Below, piece by piece: positions 35,863 to 47,774 of a DNA stretch of 64,000 nt; the stretch's first letter is position 1, and every line of letters starts with the position of its first letter. Made by a program: the position numbers and the translations under genes. The stretch comes from Batillaria attramentaria (taxonomy: Eukaryota; Mollusca; Gastropoda; Batillariidae): NCBI GenBank assembly GCA_018292915.2, contig JACVVK020000017.1:2502501-2566500 (forward strand), read 5' to 3'. The notes below the pieces were generated by a model. The model was not told the DNA's origin, searched no databases, and saw only the letters and a list, made by a program, of their open reading frames with translations.

Positions 35863-35954
35863 TTAACTCTTTGACGACGGAGCGCAATTTCTGACACACG
35901 ATTTCCTATAGGAAATCGTGTGTCAGAAATTGCGCTCCGTCGTCAAAGAGTTAA
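35863..35954. repeat. Perfect 92-bp palindrome with TTAA edges
   Basis: Two 46-bp arms are exact inverse complements with no spacer; the centre is CCTATAGG between 35908 and 35909. Each arm begins TTAACTCTTTGACGACGGAG. The match stops at 35862/35955. The edges are TTAA, so it may be a minimal fold-back piggyBac-like element made of its terminal repeats only. Confidence 0.9.
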
Positions 35955-36204
35955 ACCAATTACGTGTTGCAGAGAAAACACCCGTGAAATCTAACGCATT
36001 TAATCCCACAGTTAGTTAGTTATAATCATGAAAAATGCACGTCAGTGCACTAGACTTCTGACCACGGCTAATGTTAACGAACTAATTACATCGCTTGGAA
36101 GCTACATCCGACAGGAAACAGCGCACACTGTAAAGATAATAAAGCATTGATAGTCCAACGGTGCGTAGTAAGGAAACGCAAGCGTTAGAGTCTAACTACT
36201 TGAT

Positions 36205-36280
36205 GTATTCGATTCTTGACAGATGCAGTACAAATGACATGCACATGCTTCCGGAGGCAGCGGAGGTTGGCGAAGGAGGG
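36205..36280 (+). repeat. Short dispersed repeat, copy 2
   Basis: TTGACAGATGCAGT, ATGCTTCCGGAGGCAGCGG and GGTTGGCGAAGG; about 75 bp long. Confidence 0.5.
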
Positions 36281-37165
36281 TTGTTGTTGTTGTTGTTTTC
36301 TCGTCGTTAGTGTTGATGTTGTTTAATAAGGAGGCCATGGCAGATGTGAGGTGTGGAGAAATATATTTCCATGACAAACGATTCATTGGATTGTTTGTTT
36401 GTTTGCTTGTTTGTTTGTTGTTTGTTTGTTTGTCTGGGTTTGTTTGCGTGCATGGCTCTTCTAGGAATTTGTCTGCGTTACAACAAACAAAATGGTCTAT
36501 CACACCTGCTTAATTGTCTACTTCCTTGTTTGATCTGTGAAATTTCCTTTCCTAATCTTAAGCTCGACTAACAGAAATCATGTATTACACTTCTTGTTTT
36601 CTCCGCACAAGTACAACTTTTAAGAAAAGAACCAGATACGATCAGCAAAACAGAGAATGAGCAAAAATAATGCACACTTCCCTTTCTACCCACTACACCT
36701 GGTCTCAGTTGCAACACACAGAAAATAGTGTATCACACTTCTCTAATGTCTCCATAGCTATACTCTCTGTTTTCTCTGAACAAGAAATCAAGCATACATA
36801 ACCAGTACACTACAGTGCAATGAGCAGAAGCAGATACACTACAAACATACGGCTACCAAAGCCGTAACATATGACCTGTTAGTCCTGGTGACAGGTACCA
36901 GGAGATGAAATGGAAATGAATGTTGTTGCTTAGCATTGCTTTCCTGCCGGTGTTGCCAGGCTCTAGGGCAAGGATGACAGAGCCACATGGAGTCGGAAGT
37001 TGACGAGACCGATTTAAAAATATTTTCAAAAAAACTCGGCTGTTGGGCCAACAGCAATGCCATGGAACTACTGTAGATGCAGTCTTGTGAACGACCTTAT
37101 CCGACAGAACTGTTCAAAAACCTGTGCCTGGTGACAGACTTGTAAGTATGTTGATGACATTGTTT

Positions 37166-37345
37166 CCGGTAACACGTGGGAATTGCCCAGGTAGGATTGT
37201 CGGTTGCGATCAATCCGTGTGGGAATTGCCCGTGTGGGAATAGCCCGAATGTGAATAGTCTCGAGTGGGAATTGTCCTAGTGGGTTTTTGCCTAATTGGG
37301 AATCGTCCGATTAGGAATTGTACGAGTTGGAATTGTCTGGATCTG
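37166..37345. repeat. Minisatellite, about 16-18 bp unit
   Basis: Around nine degenerate units of GTGTGGGAATTGCCCG, including GAATAGCCCG, GAATTGTCCTAG and GAATCGTCCGATTAG variants. Confidence 0.75.
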
Positions 37346-37738
37346 GATACTCCTACTGGTACGTCTTCTTTTGCCTTGTCTTCTTAGCACATGTGATTCG
37401 TAAGTTTATTTGTCCAGGACCCCAGCTTGTCAACACTTCCCACATTCGCCCTTCTGTCTCTGAAGTATCCCTCTCTGAAGTATCTCAACTCAATTTCCAT
37501 CTACCTCTAATCTTCCGTCCCAGTCCTCCCACAGCCAAACTCTTCTTCTAGTTATTCTTGCATAGTTTTTTTTTTTTTTTTTTTTTTCCAAAATGCTTGG
37601 CATCCTGTGTCGTCATTTGCTTTTGCATCCACTGCTTTGGTCGTCAAGCCATCTCTCACAGCCCCCCCCCCCTCCCTCCAACCCGATTCTCTCCTTGACA
37701 CTTCCTTTTCATCCCGTGCCCCAAGTGTCACCTACTTA

Positions 37739-37748
37739 CCCCCCCCCC

Positions 37749-37794
<46 letters not shown>
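37739..37794. repeat. Poly(C) and (AC)n
   Basis: Poly(C) then (AC)n in pyrimidine-rich DNA. Confidence 0.95.
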
Positions 37795-37796
<2 letters not shown>

Positions 37797-38244
37797 CCCA
37801 TCTGCCCCCACCCCTCTCCTCGTTTTCTCCAACCTGTACCCAAAGTATCGCCTTGTCTTCTTTACCTCCTCCCCCTCCTTCCATCTCTACACCATCCCCA
37901 CCCCCTCCCATTACCACCCCTTCTCACCATCACACTTCTCACAAGGATCGATCTCCCTTGCGTCGGTCGAGGGGTGGGAGTGAGGGGGAGGGAGGGGGGG
38001 ACCGTCGACGCGCCTCTCTCTGTCGCCACTACTACCTTCACTTAATGGAGTCGGCCTCTCCTTGCGTGAATTCGATTTCCACCGACCGCGCGCCGCACCC
38101 CCGAGAGGCCGGTCCGCATTTCACGGGACAGTGGTGAGGGGGGACCCTCCCGGGCCCACACACCGGCTTGGGCTGACAGGGCAACACGCCTCGCCGGACA
38201 TGCCGGGGCTAACGGATGTGGGACCGCTAGGGCTAAGTGGTCTG

Positions 38245-39180
38245 GTGTGATGGGATGGAGGGAGAGGTCCTCCTTATCAACGTCTGTGGATAGCAAGGAG
38301 CCGGAGGACTTTGGGAGGTCGGGGTTGGAAGGGGGGGGGGGGGTGTGGTTTAGGGTTTGAGTCATGCCGTGGTCTGCAAACTGATAACCCTAATGTTAAT
38401 GAATCGTCAGTCATAACACTGCCACAACTTGTCACTCAGTGATGGGATGGAGTTCCTTCTTCTCTACGACCAAGGGATAGGTAGGAGGACTTGCGAGGCC
38501 GAGTCTTGCCCCCACGTTCCGAAGTCGATGCAACAGAATGTGGTCTGTGCTGGGGTGGAAGCAAACTGCACGCGACGATTTCGTCTCTCATCTCAACCCT
38601 GCCACAGTTGATAATCACTACGCGCAAGTAGGCCGATCCGTCTCCCATCAGTGCACTGCGAGCGTGACTCGTAAGCAGCCCAAACCTCTCCGCCGCGCCA
38701 AACGACCGATCTGGAACCGAAGCACTGCGTCAACAAATGATCACATCCGCAAAGTAGTTCCCGTGAAACGTGAGCCTAGTTTGATTATTGTCGGTTTAGT
38801 TGTACATCTTTGGCGTGGTTTCAACATGTTTCATAGCAGCTTGGGTATCTATATTGCAAAAGACATGGAAAAGGTCACCAGGAGATAAATGAGACTTTTC
38901 CGCCAATTTTCCTAACTGTGGCTGAGACTGGGTGGTGGTGACTCCACAGTCGAAGCGGGCTGTGTGGGATGAAAGTTTTCTCGACGTCCCCTCAGCTAGC
39001 AGCAGGACGGGGGGTGGCGTCACGCCCGTGGTCCTCAGCATGTTCATGAATCCTTAGTCATCGGCACTGTCTGAAGTCTCTGATGGGATGGATGTCCTCC
39101 CCTGAACTTCTACGGATAGCTAGGACTAGAAGTAGGAGAACTTCGGCAGGTTGTAAAGGGTTTTGGATCTGAGTCACGCG
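38245..39180. repeat. Diverged dispersed/tandem repeat, three copies
   Basis: GATGGGATGGA at 38249, 38441 and 39082. Each is followed by a CTACGGATAGCTAGGA-type block and a GGAGGACTTTGGGAGG-type block; the last two are preceded by ATGAATC(G/C)TCAGTCAT-type sequence. Confidence 0.6.
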
Positions 39181-39294
39181 ATGTGGTTTGAAGTATGTTC
39201 ATCATGCTCACGGTGTTCATTCTCCACTTAATCGTAGGCCCACGAAGTAGCCTGTGATCCGTTTGGGGGATTCTGACCAGACGGACGATTTGGG

Positions 39295-39467
39295 TGGGTG
39301 GGTGGGTGTTTGGGGGTTTAACGTCCTTTTCCACCACATACGGGTGATATCAAAGACGGGGCAACGATGAAAAAGCCAGCACAAATATTTGGCCCCAGCC
39401 GGGATACGAACTCACGACCCGAGCATTAGAAGTCCAACGCTTTACCATTCGGCCACCCCGGCTTCCC
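39295..39467 (-). mobile_element. SINE family A, full length
   Basis: Complete minus-strand copy with perfect 13-bp duplications CGGACGATTTGGG at 39282-39294 and 39468-39480. Another family A copy follows within 40 bp in the same orientation. Confidence 0.9.
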
Positions 39468-39502
39468 CGGACGATTTGGGACTGTGGTCTGCCACCAGTT
39501 GA

Positions 39503-39660
39503 GGGTGGGTGTTTAAAGTCCTTTCCACCCTAATATGGATGTTATCAAAGACGGGGCAACAAGGAAAAGGCGACCACAAATGTTTGACCCCGGCCGGGAT
39601 TCGAACTCACCACCCGAGTGTTGTAAGTTTAACGCTATGCCATTCGGCCATCGCGGCTCC
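39503..39660 (-). mobile_element. SINE family A, diverged full-length copy
   Basis: The head, middle and tail are recognisable, but the copy has many substitutions (TTTAAAGTCC in place of TTTAACGTCC). CACCAG-containing flanks hint at an imperfect target duplication. It is older than its neighbour at 39.3 kb. Confidence 0.8.
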
Positions 39661-39794
39661 TCACCAGCTGTTGAAGAACAAAGCTGAAAATCGAAGACGT
39701 CCAAGGCCGAGCAGGTGGGAGGGTGGATGCTTTGAGGGTTTTTTTTTTTTTTTTTTTAAACCGCCACGAAAGCGAAAGTAACCTTTAAAATAGT

Positions 39795-39855
39795 GTCAGG
39801 AGTCGCACGTGTCGGGAGTCGAACCCATTAACCTTTCGACCAAGACCTGGACAAT
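39795..39855 (-). repeat. tRNA-like fragment, unassigned SINE head
   Basis: The minus strand reads CTTGGTCGAAAGGTTAATGG and GGTTCGACTCCCGACACG. Only the B-box side is convincing. Confidence 0.45.
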
Positions 39856-40527
39856 TGGCAGTCTGTACTAACTCGACCCCGACGAGGCCGAGGGGTACTA
39901 GGTCTGCCCCTCAAGTCTACAGCACCACAATGAAGGTCATGGTTGGTGCACTCCGTAACGCAGCTAATGCTTTCTTTCCTGGGTCACGGCTCCAGACTTG
40001 TGAAGGCCAAGGGCTCGCATGGCCCAGGGAGTTTTGCCTGAGGTCTTTTACGAGGTCAATGAAGGTCACAAACACAACCACAATCACAAATGATTACAAC
40101 CCATCCTTGAAGCTAGGCCATTATATGGGTCGACATAACAACCGAATGTGAGGTCTAGCGCTGAAAGCGTGTTTGTTGTGCCGTCTGTCTGCACTGAAAG
40201 TCGTCACAGGTCTTGCCCCTGGCTGGCAGCCACTCCAGAAGGCATGCGGGTCTCCATAACGACCTGAATAGCCTGAGGAACTGAGGACCTTGACCGAATA
40301 CCAACTACTCTCTGGATTGAGTCATCTCCATAGAAATGTCGTCGGGTCTACTATAACTACAGTATTTCTCTACGTCTTGAGTCAAAACCCCCGATTTTAT
40401 AGACAGGAATTGTAAAGCTATCTGGAAGTAGTAGAAAGTTTGGCTGTCAAGGCTGGGAGCCGAACATCTGAGCTGGCTTCCTTCTCCTGTCCACTATAAA
40501 GATGATTTCTTACACAAGGGCACAATG
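39850..40527. other. Unrecognised, possibly decayed repeat
   Basis: Direct words such as ATGAAGGTCA recur (39929, 40059), but no family is apparent. Confidence 0.4.
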
Positions 40528-40575
40528 GGTGGGGCGGGTGGGTGTTTGGGAGTTTAACGTCCTTTTCCACCTTGT
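40528..40575 (-). mobile_element. SINE family A, 3' fragment
   Basis: (CCCA)n complement followed by GAGTTTAACGTCCTTTTCCA, after which the similarity stops in A-rich DNA. Confidence 0.7.
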
Positions 40576-41228
40576 ACGACGAGGGGAAAAAATAAATGAA
40601 AAAGTAATGATGACAATAATTACAATAATAAAAAATAAATAAAAATTAAAAATCATAATACTGAAATGGAAGCCTTCTGATCCTGTCAGGAGGAATGTAA
40701 CCCCAAGACCCTCCGATTCTAGACCAACGGTTTACAAACCACCCGCCTCCCCCCCCCCCCCACCTTTCTGGACGGCAAGGGACTAACAATGTCAGTGTAG
40801 GACGGTATACATTCTTCGGACGACAGTGGCTGGGATAGGTGCCTACCGCAAGGAACCAACCAGCCAGTCTGATCGATAGGGACCAGAGAGAGAGAGAGAG
40901 AGAAAGACCCTCGAGTTTTTGCCCCAAGACGTGGACGTCTTGCTAGTTGGAGGTGGTTAACAAACCGTGCCCACTCAGTGTCACAGGCATGCCGGTTCCT
41001 TCTTAGCTTCTCCCTCTCCAGATGCCCCTTCCCCCCCTTCTCATCCCCCTTCCCATCCCAATCTTCGAGCCTGCGGCCCGCACGTCAGTAGGTGCACCAC
41101 CATCGGCGCCAACTTGTCCTTGTGACACCGTCTTGCGCAGTCAGGACGCCGCACAGAGTTCTTTGCGATTTTGTGCACGAGTTCTTCAATGACAAGATGT
41201 TGCCTGAAGATGTTCGCGTGTCAAGTGT

Positions 41229-41257
41229 GTGTGTTGGGGGGGGGGGGGGGGGGGGGG
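41229..41257. repeat. Poly(G)
   Basis: About 20 consecutive G with a short T break, directly before a SINE tail. Confidence 0.9.
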
Positions 41258-41392
41258 GTTGGGGAGGGTGTTCGGGAGTTTAAAGTCCTTTCCCACGAAA
41301 TATGGGTGATATCGAAGACGGTGCAAAGAGGGAAGGCCAGCACAGTCAGGATTCGAACTCACGACCCGAGCATTAAAAGTCAGACGCTCAAC
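41256..41392 (-). mobile_element. SINE family A, with internal deletion
   Basis: The tail and middle are present, then the sequence jumps from AAGGCCAGCACA to the head (GGATTCGAACTCACGACCC), losing about 15 bp. It ends directly in (GT)n. Confidence 0.8.
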
Positions 41393-41394
41393 GT

Positions 41395-41472
<78 letters not shown>
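41393..41472. repeat. (GT)n, (GA)n, (CAGA)n
   Basis: The three runs follow one another without a gap. Confidence 0.95.
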
Positions 41473-41828
41473 CCAAATTTATATAAAGCTGCGTAACCAG
41501 CAGGTTCTCTGGGTCTCTGAACTGCCTTGACAAGCGATCCATGACCATGAACGGAAGTCATTCTTTTGGACAGCGGTGACCCTAAAGCGGTCTTCATCGA
41601 AGTTAACGCATTCTGTGTGCATGGCAAAGAGAGTACTGTCATTTTTTTCCCCAGTAAATTCCCACGTAATCCCAAGATGCCATGGTCGAGATACTTCAGG
41701 CAAGTAAGCAGCGTCGAGTTCTTGGTCAAAAAGTTACATCTCACAACTCTGGAACGGCAATCTTCAAAGCCTCTATAAAACGTTAGCACACCGTCGCCCT
41801 TAGTAGAAGACTTCAAAAAGATACTGAG

Positions 41829-41858
41829 GTTAGTTAGTTAGTTAGTTAGTTAGTTAGG
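41829..41858. repeat. (TTAG)n
   Basis: Seven units; too short and internal to be telomeric. Confidence 0.9.
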
Positions 41859-41966
41859 GCCTAACGCCGCGCAAGCAGCAAAGACTATTTCGCGGCTAAT
41901 CAAGGTCCTTCTTCGCCAGACTAAAATAAAACTGAAGACAATAAAACAATGAGTAAATATATATAT

Positions 41967-42059
41967 ATTATTTAAACCGGATAAATATATATATTTATAT
42001 ATATATATATTTATTATTTAAACCGGATATATATATGAAATTTATCCGGTTTAAATAAT
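41967..42059. repeat. AT-rich hairpin with CCGG-centred arms
   Basis: ATTATTTAAACCGGATAAAT at 41967-41986 and its exact inverse complement at 42040-42059. A third direct copy of the TTATTTAAACCGGAT part lies between them at about 42012-42027. The rest is (AT)n. Confidence 0.8.
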
Positions 42060-42090
42060 AAACACGTTCCACTGAGATACTGAGGAGAGA

Positions 42091-42147
42091 TCACCCTTAC
42101 GTGGTGGAAAAGGACGTTAAACTCCCCAACACCCACCATCCCCACCC
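42091..42147 (+). mobile_element. SINE family A, 3' fragment
   Basis: TCACCCTTACGTGGTGGAAA, the GGACGTTAAAC box and a short tail, lying just after an AT-rich hairpin. Confidence 0.75.
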
Positions 42148-42443
42148 TACTGAAGAGAGAGGGAGAGCACCGGAAGAGGACCACCAGAACAGCAGCGTCA
42201 CCCGTCCTCAGCGCCTGCAGCAGTGCTTCTCACGTCACAGCACGAATGTCACGTGCACGCGTGCCAGCACATCATGCAGCGAGTTGCGCGTGCGGAGGTC
42301 AGCAGGGGTCAGCACGGAACTCACTCGGGACCACGCGATGACGACAGGCAAACAGGCTGGTGATTACACACACGACACGAACTGCCGTCGTAAGCGCTTG
42401 CCTGATAAAGATCTTGCTGTCTCAAGAAAACGCTGCAAGCACT

Positions 42444-42445
<2 letters not shown>

Positions 42446-42505
<60 letters not shown>
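42446..42505. repeat. (GT)n
   Basis: Pure run of about 60 bp. Confidence 0.95.
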
Positions 42506-42507
<2 letters not shown>

Positions 42508-42509
42508 AT

Positions 42510-43418
42510 CATAAATTTAGCAGGGTGCACAGTCAGCTCTGTCACAGTTAAAGTTTTCAGCATCTCTGAAACTCAGCGAAAGTCTGAAACGCTAACCAAA
42601 CACGAGCCCGAGATTGAGTTCGCTTCATTATGCCACGGGACAACGACCGAGAAACATCGCTGTATCAAATCCTCTCACGCACCACACAGCAGAGTCGATG
42701 GTTTAATTCGTTCGTTTGTTAAACATTCTGTCCTACACACTGAATCTCACTCACTTGTTAAGCATGCTGTGTGTAGATTTTTTTTTCGGTCAGCAGATCT
42801 TTAAGTCCAGAATGGTGTCATCGATATTCCGATAACGCGATAACATTTACTTTTTTAAGTGTGTTTAACGTTGTTCAAAGACTTTAAGACCGTGTCACTT
42901 TGTGAGGTGCTCGAATAATCCTGCACTCAGCTCAAAATACCTCTTTGGTCTATTTTGCATAATGACCCACACCTCTGCTCCACATCAAAACAAACTTAGC
43001 AGTTATAAATTTTCCTTCTTCGGGTCAGGATAATAAAGCTACTGTATCAAACGACTAAAAAAAAAAAAAAAAAAAGTTTGCGTTACTAACCACAAAGTGG
43101 AAAAGGTGCTTTGGGTTGTAATAGGGAGCCGGTATCGTTTGCCACATACCGTCAACAGGAAGCCTCAATACGTTAGTTCGTGTTTTTCTCCTGAAGTGGC
43201 CTAGAGCCTCTTCCGATTGGCGTACGTTGACAAAGGGTCCGTACAGACTGTGCTTTGAAAAAAATAAAATTTGCAAGGTTGCACTTGCAGCGAATTGGTT
43301 TCATGGCCCATGAAAGGCTGAAGTGCTTTTAGCGTAGTACACGAAACACAACATCCCCCGTCCCTCAATTTCCTCTTTACTGCGCACATCTGATGTTGTG
43401 GTTGGTTCGGTAAAATGT

Positions 43419-43420
<2 letters not shown>
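42510..43420. other. No recognised feature
   Basis: Unique-looking, AT-rich; poly(A) at 43057-43075. Confidence 0.5.
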
Positions 43421-43421
<1 letters not shown>

Positions 43422-43462
<41 letters not shown>

Positions 43463-43518
43463 TCACGCCTACAATCTTTATCCTTTCAAAACAAAAGTTC
43501 ATTTGCAATAATAATATT

Positions 43519-43588
<70 letters not shown>

Positions 43589-43598
43589 AGAGAGAGAG
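43422..43598. repeat. Two (GT)n-(GA)n tracts
   Basis: 43422-43462 and 43520-43598, each (GT)n followed by (GA)n. Confidence 0.95.
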
Positions 43599-44514
43599 GA
43601 AGGTGGGAGGAGTGGGGAATGAAACAGCCTGGATCTTAATTAATCAACGTGTTTGTGAAAAGAACACAAGAAGCCCCAACCCCCTCCCTACCAGCCGATC
43701 GACTCTTAAAAAAATTAAACTAAAAAAAAAAGTGATGCATGTGTGTTGGAGGCTGGGGCAGGGGCAGGGGCAATGGGGGGGGGGGGGGAGGGGGGGGGTG
43801 GTGGTGGTGTCGAGTAAGAGTCGAGTGGGCGGGGAGAAGCCAGCATAACTGCAGCACGATGATCTAACTAACTCTTACTTCACACGGCGCATGGCTTCTC
43901 CCCCTCCCCCGTCCCCATCCCCCGTCAGGTGAGGTGAGCGCGGAGACAGATGTTGAGTTGCAATCCTGAAGCGGAGAGGAGGAAAAACGCTGGCACTAAA
44001 GCACCTGAGTCTGATCTCCAGTGACACCATACATCACCTATCGATGCTCACCTGTAAGCTGCTCCCCACCCCCCACCCCCCTCTTTCACTCCCCTCCCCG
44101 CCCCTTCCGGCTTCCAAACTGTACGGCGCAAAACGGAGTAGACAAGTGTGACGCTACCAGTAGAAACAAACCAAACACGGAAATTAATGGCTAAATATAT
44201 TAATAAATAATTAAATAAAACACTCCGTTTTCTTTTTGAATTATAACGATTTCCATTTCTTTTTAAAAATCGAAAAGTTTTTTTTTTTTTTTTTTTTGGG
44301 GGGGGGGGTGTTTGTTTGTTTGTTTTGGTTTGTTTGATTGGTTTGTTTTTGTTCGTTTTTTTGTGTGTGTTTTAATATTCGTGAAGTCACCATAATAACA
44401 CCATCGCTTCTTTTCTTCCATTTCGAACTTTCATGAACGCTTTTAATTTTTTCAGCGATTGATTTGGAAAAATGTGAGGAAATTTGACTGGTGTGTAAAT
44501 TTGGGACACACAGA

Positions 44515-44647
44515 TTGTTAGTGACAGTGAACCAACTCTGTAAAACATGCTGTTTTAAAGGCAAATTTCTGCGTATTGCAGACAATAAAGACAATATTGT
44601 ATTGTATTGTATTGTATTGTATTGTATTGTATTGTATTGTATTGTAC
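44515..44647 (+). mobile_element. LINE 3' end with (TATTG)n tail
   Basis: CTGTAAAACATGCTGTTTTA, GCAGACAATAAAGACAATAT, then about ten TATTG units to 44645. Confidence 0.6.
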
Positions 44648-45244
44648 ATATTGTTCGGAGAATGGTCATTTTCAGTGCCCACCAAAGCTCGCTAACTCAG
44701 TAAGTATGCACGAAGTATTATTCTGTACACTCTGTCCACCCGTGGCGGAGGACTGAACTTGTCTCCCACCTCTCTCAGAGTACGGCCTCATTTTAAAGAT
44801 ATATATATGTGACCTCTGTAGGTACAGCAGAGACACCACAGAAGTCTTGAGGGAAAATTAGACGTTCAAACTCAACACCCTAAACCTAATGACCATAGAC
44901 GATGTTTCTGTATGTCCAGCCTTGGACCTAAGCCGAAGCAGCACGTGCTTTTTGCTGTATAGCCCAGTGCGCAGTTTACTCTCGGCTGAGGTGGATTTCT
45001 TGGCTTCGTCCCTGTAGCGTTTCTGGGCTGAGTTGGTGCTTTTTTGTTTTTTGTTTTCTATTTTGCAGACTGTTTCCAATCTCGATATCATGTTATCGTG
45101 TGTGTTTTTTTTTAAATATAATTTTTGTTGTTGTTGTTGTTTTCTTTGTATTAAGGGGAAAAAGACAAGAACTGAAATATCAAACAAACAAATGACAACA
45201 AAATGGCAGCACTCAAGCTGGAATACAGGCAGTTTATGCCTTTA

Positions 45245-45247
<3 letters not shown>

Positions 45248-45277
<30 letters not shown>

Positions 45278-45303
45278 TGTATGTATGTATGTATGTATGT
45301 ATA
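45248..45303. repeat. (TATG)n
   Basis: About 14 perfect units. Confidence 0.95.
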
Positions 45304-45639
45304 TTCAAATGAGAACAAACTTACTCATATTTTATGATATTTTTTCCAAAGCTGTAAAGATCAATATTTGCTTCTCACACCATTCAGACCGCAACCATAA
45401 CGTATAAACAGATCCGCATGCAGTCGTTTTTATTATACCCGACCAGATCAGAGAGTAACAGCGGCAAGTGGTGGGAAGGAGAGGGAGGGGGGGGGGGCTG
45501 GGGCTGGGGGTGGAGGCAGCAGAAGATTCCGCAAAGAAGGAGGATAGATCAATGACAGAGCGGCAGGGATCAATACATCCTGTCTGAGGAACGGGGTGGA
45601 GCAGCCTGGCTAGCGAAAGTCGCGAGCATTTGACAATGA

Positions 45640-45985
45640 CAGGTAGACTGGAAAAGACGAAAACACGAAAGGATCACGAGTTAACTTGAAAAGACGAAAA
45701 CGCTCCTATAAAGGAACATGCGTTACCTAATAAAGGCGAAAATTTCTCTTAAAGGATCACGAGTTGGCTTGAAAAGACGAAAACGCTCTTTAGAGACACA
45801 TGAGTTAACTAAAAAAAAAAAGGATCACGAGTTAGCTTGAAAAGACGAAAACACTCTTTATAGGCACACGACTTAACTAAAAAGGATCACGAGCTGGCTT
45901 GAAAAGACGAAAACACTCTTTACAGGCACATGAGTAAAAAAAAAAAAAGATTACGAGTTAGTTTATAAAGACGAAAACTCACTTC
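45640..45985. repeat. Tandem array, about 58-65 bp unit
   Basis: GGATCACGAGTTAACTTGAA (45671) recurs at 45764, 45822, 45884 and, altered, 45949. Each is followed by AAGACGAAAACGCTC-type and ATGAGTTAACTAAAA-type blocks. Confidence 0.82.
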
Positions 45986-46315
45986 ACTCAATTCCTACCA
46001 AGTAAGTTTTGGGCTTGTCACCAGTAGCTTCACTAAAAAAATTGTAATGAATTTAATTATTAATTATAATTAATGGATTTAACATTGGCTCAGTGGGAGT
46101 GTTGTACTTTGATTATACTCGCGTTACACGCAGTACGAGCCGTCAGCGAACCGTTAATCTTGCATGATTCACTGAGCATTAACATGAGCGGTGCCGCTTG
46201 TTCAAGTTATGCTCACTATCTGTTTACTTGAACGACCTGTCAGTATTGCAATAAACCCGTCTAAACCAATCTTGCATGATTTTCGCGTACTGGGCCAAAA
46301 CCGAAAAAGAGTTGT
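45985..46315 (-). repeat. Dispersed repeat F, copy 2
   Basis: The inverse of copy 1, with about 90 extra bp flanked by AATCATGCAAGATT-type words (46152-46167 and 46267-46282), so it has an internal duplication. It interrupts the 60-bp array. Confidence 0.75.
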
Positions 46316-46384
46316 TTTTTTGTTGTTGTTGTTGTTGTTTTAAACGTGCGATACTTGTGGGCGGTACGACATGTGTTAAAGGAG

Positions 46385-46556
46385 GGTGGGTGGGTGTTTG
46401 GGGGTTTAACGTCCTTTTCCACCACATACGGGTGATATCAAAGACGGGGCAACGATGAAAAAGCCAGCACAAATATTTGGCCCCAGCCAGGATTCGAACT
46501 CACCACCCGAGCATTGCAAGTCCAACACTCCACCATTCGGCCATCCCGGCTCCCCT
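46385..46556 (-). mobile_element. SINE family A, full length, inserted beside a tandem array
   Basis: A complete minus-strand copy between perfect 14-bp duplications ATGTGTTAAAGGAG at 46371-46384 and 46557-46570. The right-hand flank resumes a decayed unit of the array seen at 45.6-46.0 kb. Confidence 0.9.
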
Positions 46557-46625
46557 ATGTGTTAAAGGAGCATGAGCTGACTAACCAAGGCGAAAACACT
46601 CTTTCGAGGAAGCGAGTTAACCTTA
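46557..46625. repeat. Displaced unit of the 60-bp array
   Basis: AAAGGAGCATGAGCTGACTA, AAGGCGAAAACACTCTTT and GCGAGTTAACC resemble the array at 45.6-46.0 kb. It is cut off from that array by repeat F and a SINE. Confidence 0.65.
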
Positions 46626-46910
46626 CCCAAGCTGACAGATCGACATGAGCTGGTTACGCTGTCAAAAGTACCATACTATTCAGACACGTGCAAAAAGCAT
46701 AGCCGTGTGTCTGCCATCGTTGCTAAGATTTCAGTCAAAAATGCACGTCTGCTTGTCTACCGTAAGACCAGGGAGTAGCGAGCGTATGAACACACGAAAA
46801 TGAAAGAACGCATCCACTCACACACAAGCCGAATTTTCCGGAACGAATGATCAAGTAGAAAAGAGAAAAAAAAAGTCTTCTGTCTACTGGATTATTATGT
46901 ATGTAGGCGC

Positions 46911-47104
<194 letters not shown>

Positions 47105-47454
47105 TGGCATTGGCGCCGGCACGCGGGAGGGGGCGAGCGAGAGAGAGAGAGTCACCACATACAATTAACTCCATGTCAGATCAATACAAGGTGTTCCCAC
47201 CCACTGCCCTCTCTCCCTTACAACCATGTCAGGAATCAGACATCAATGCCGACTTCATGTGACTTTTCGACAGTCAATCCATATCAGACAGCTGCAACCT
47301 TAACGTCGTATTGTTCACAGGGAAAAACAAAACAAAACAAAAACAACAGAAAAACAAAAACAGCCACAAAAACACACGGATTTTGGATGGATCAAAATAT
47401 TTCACCCCATCCCCAGGTTTTTAGTTAGAGTGGTTAGGGATAGACAAACGGATA

Positions 47455-47633
47455 ATAATAATAATAATAATAATAATAAGGGTACTTAAGGGACGCCCTG
47501 CCTCTCGCGGGAGCTCAGGGCGCCTTACAATCAACACACTCACTCACCCAGAAACACACACAACGTGCCTCCACACATACATTTAACCACAAACACATAA
47601 TGTGCAGCATCATACACGGGCTGCCCCCGACTT

Positions 47634-47675
<42 letters not shown>

Positions 47676-47740
47676 TCGGCAAGATGATGATGTGGCAACA
47701 GTTTTTGGACGAGGGCTGTGAAGAGGTGAGTTTTCAGATA
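47455..47740 (+). repeat. Dispersed repeat H, copy 2, with (AAT)n lead
   Basis: (AAT)n, then GGGAGCTCAGGGCGCCTTAC, CA-rich DNA with a (CA)18 run at 47636-47672, and GGACGAGGGCTGTGAAGAGG TGAGTTTTCAG. It ends about 40 bp from the exon-1 donor of the NOL4-like gene. Confidence 0.5.
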
Positions 47741-47774
47741 TGGATAAAGAAACAAAGAACTAAAGAAAGAAATA

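Noticed and set aside
41566..41778. 70-codon plus-strand frame beginning MDSGDPKAVFIEV
   Set aside because: It looks more protein-like than its neighbours, but no family, splice site or codon bias supports it.
41829..41858. (TTAG)n as a telomeric relic
   Set aside because: Only seven units, internal, and mollusc telomeres are expected to be TTAGGG.
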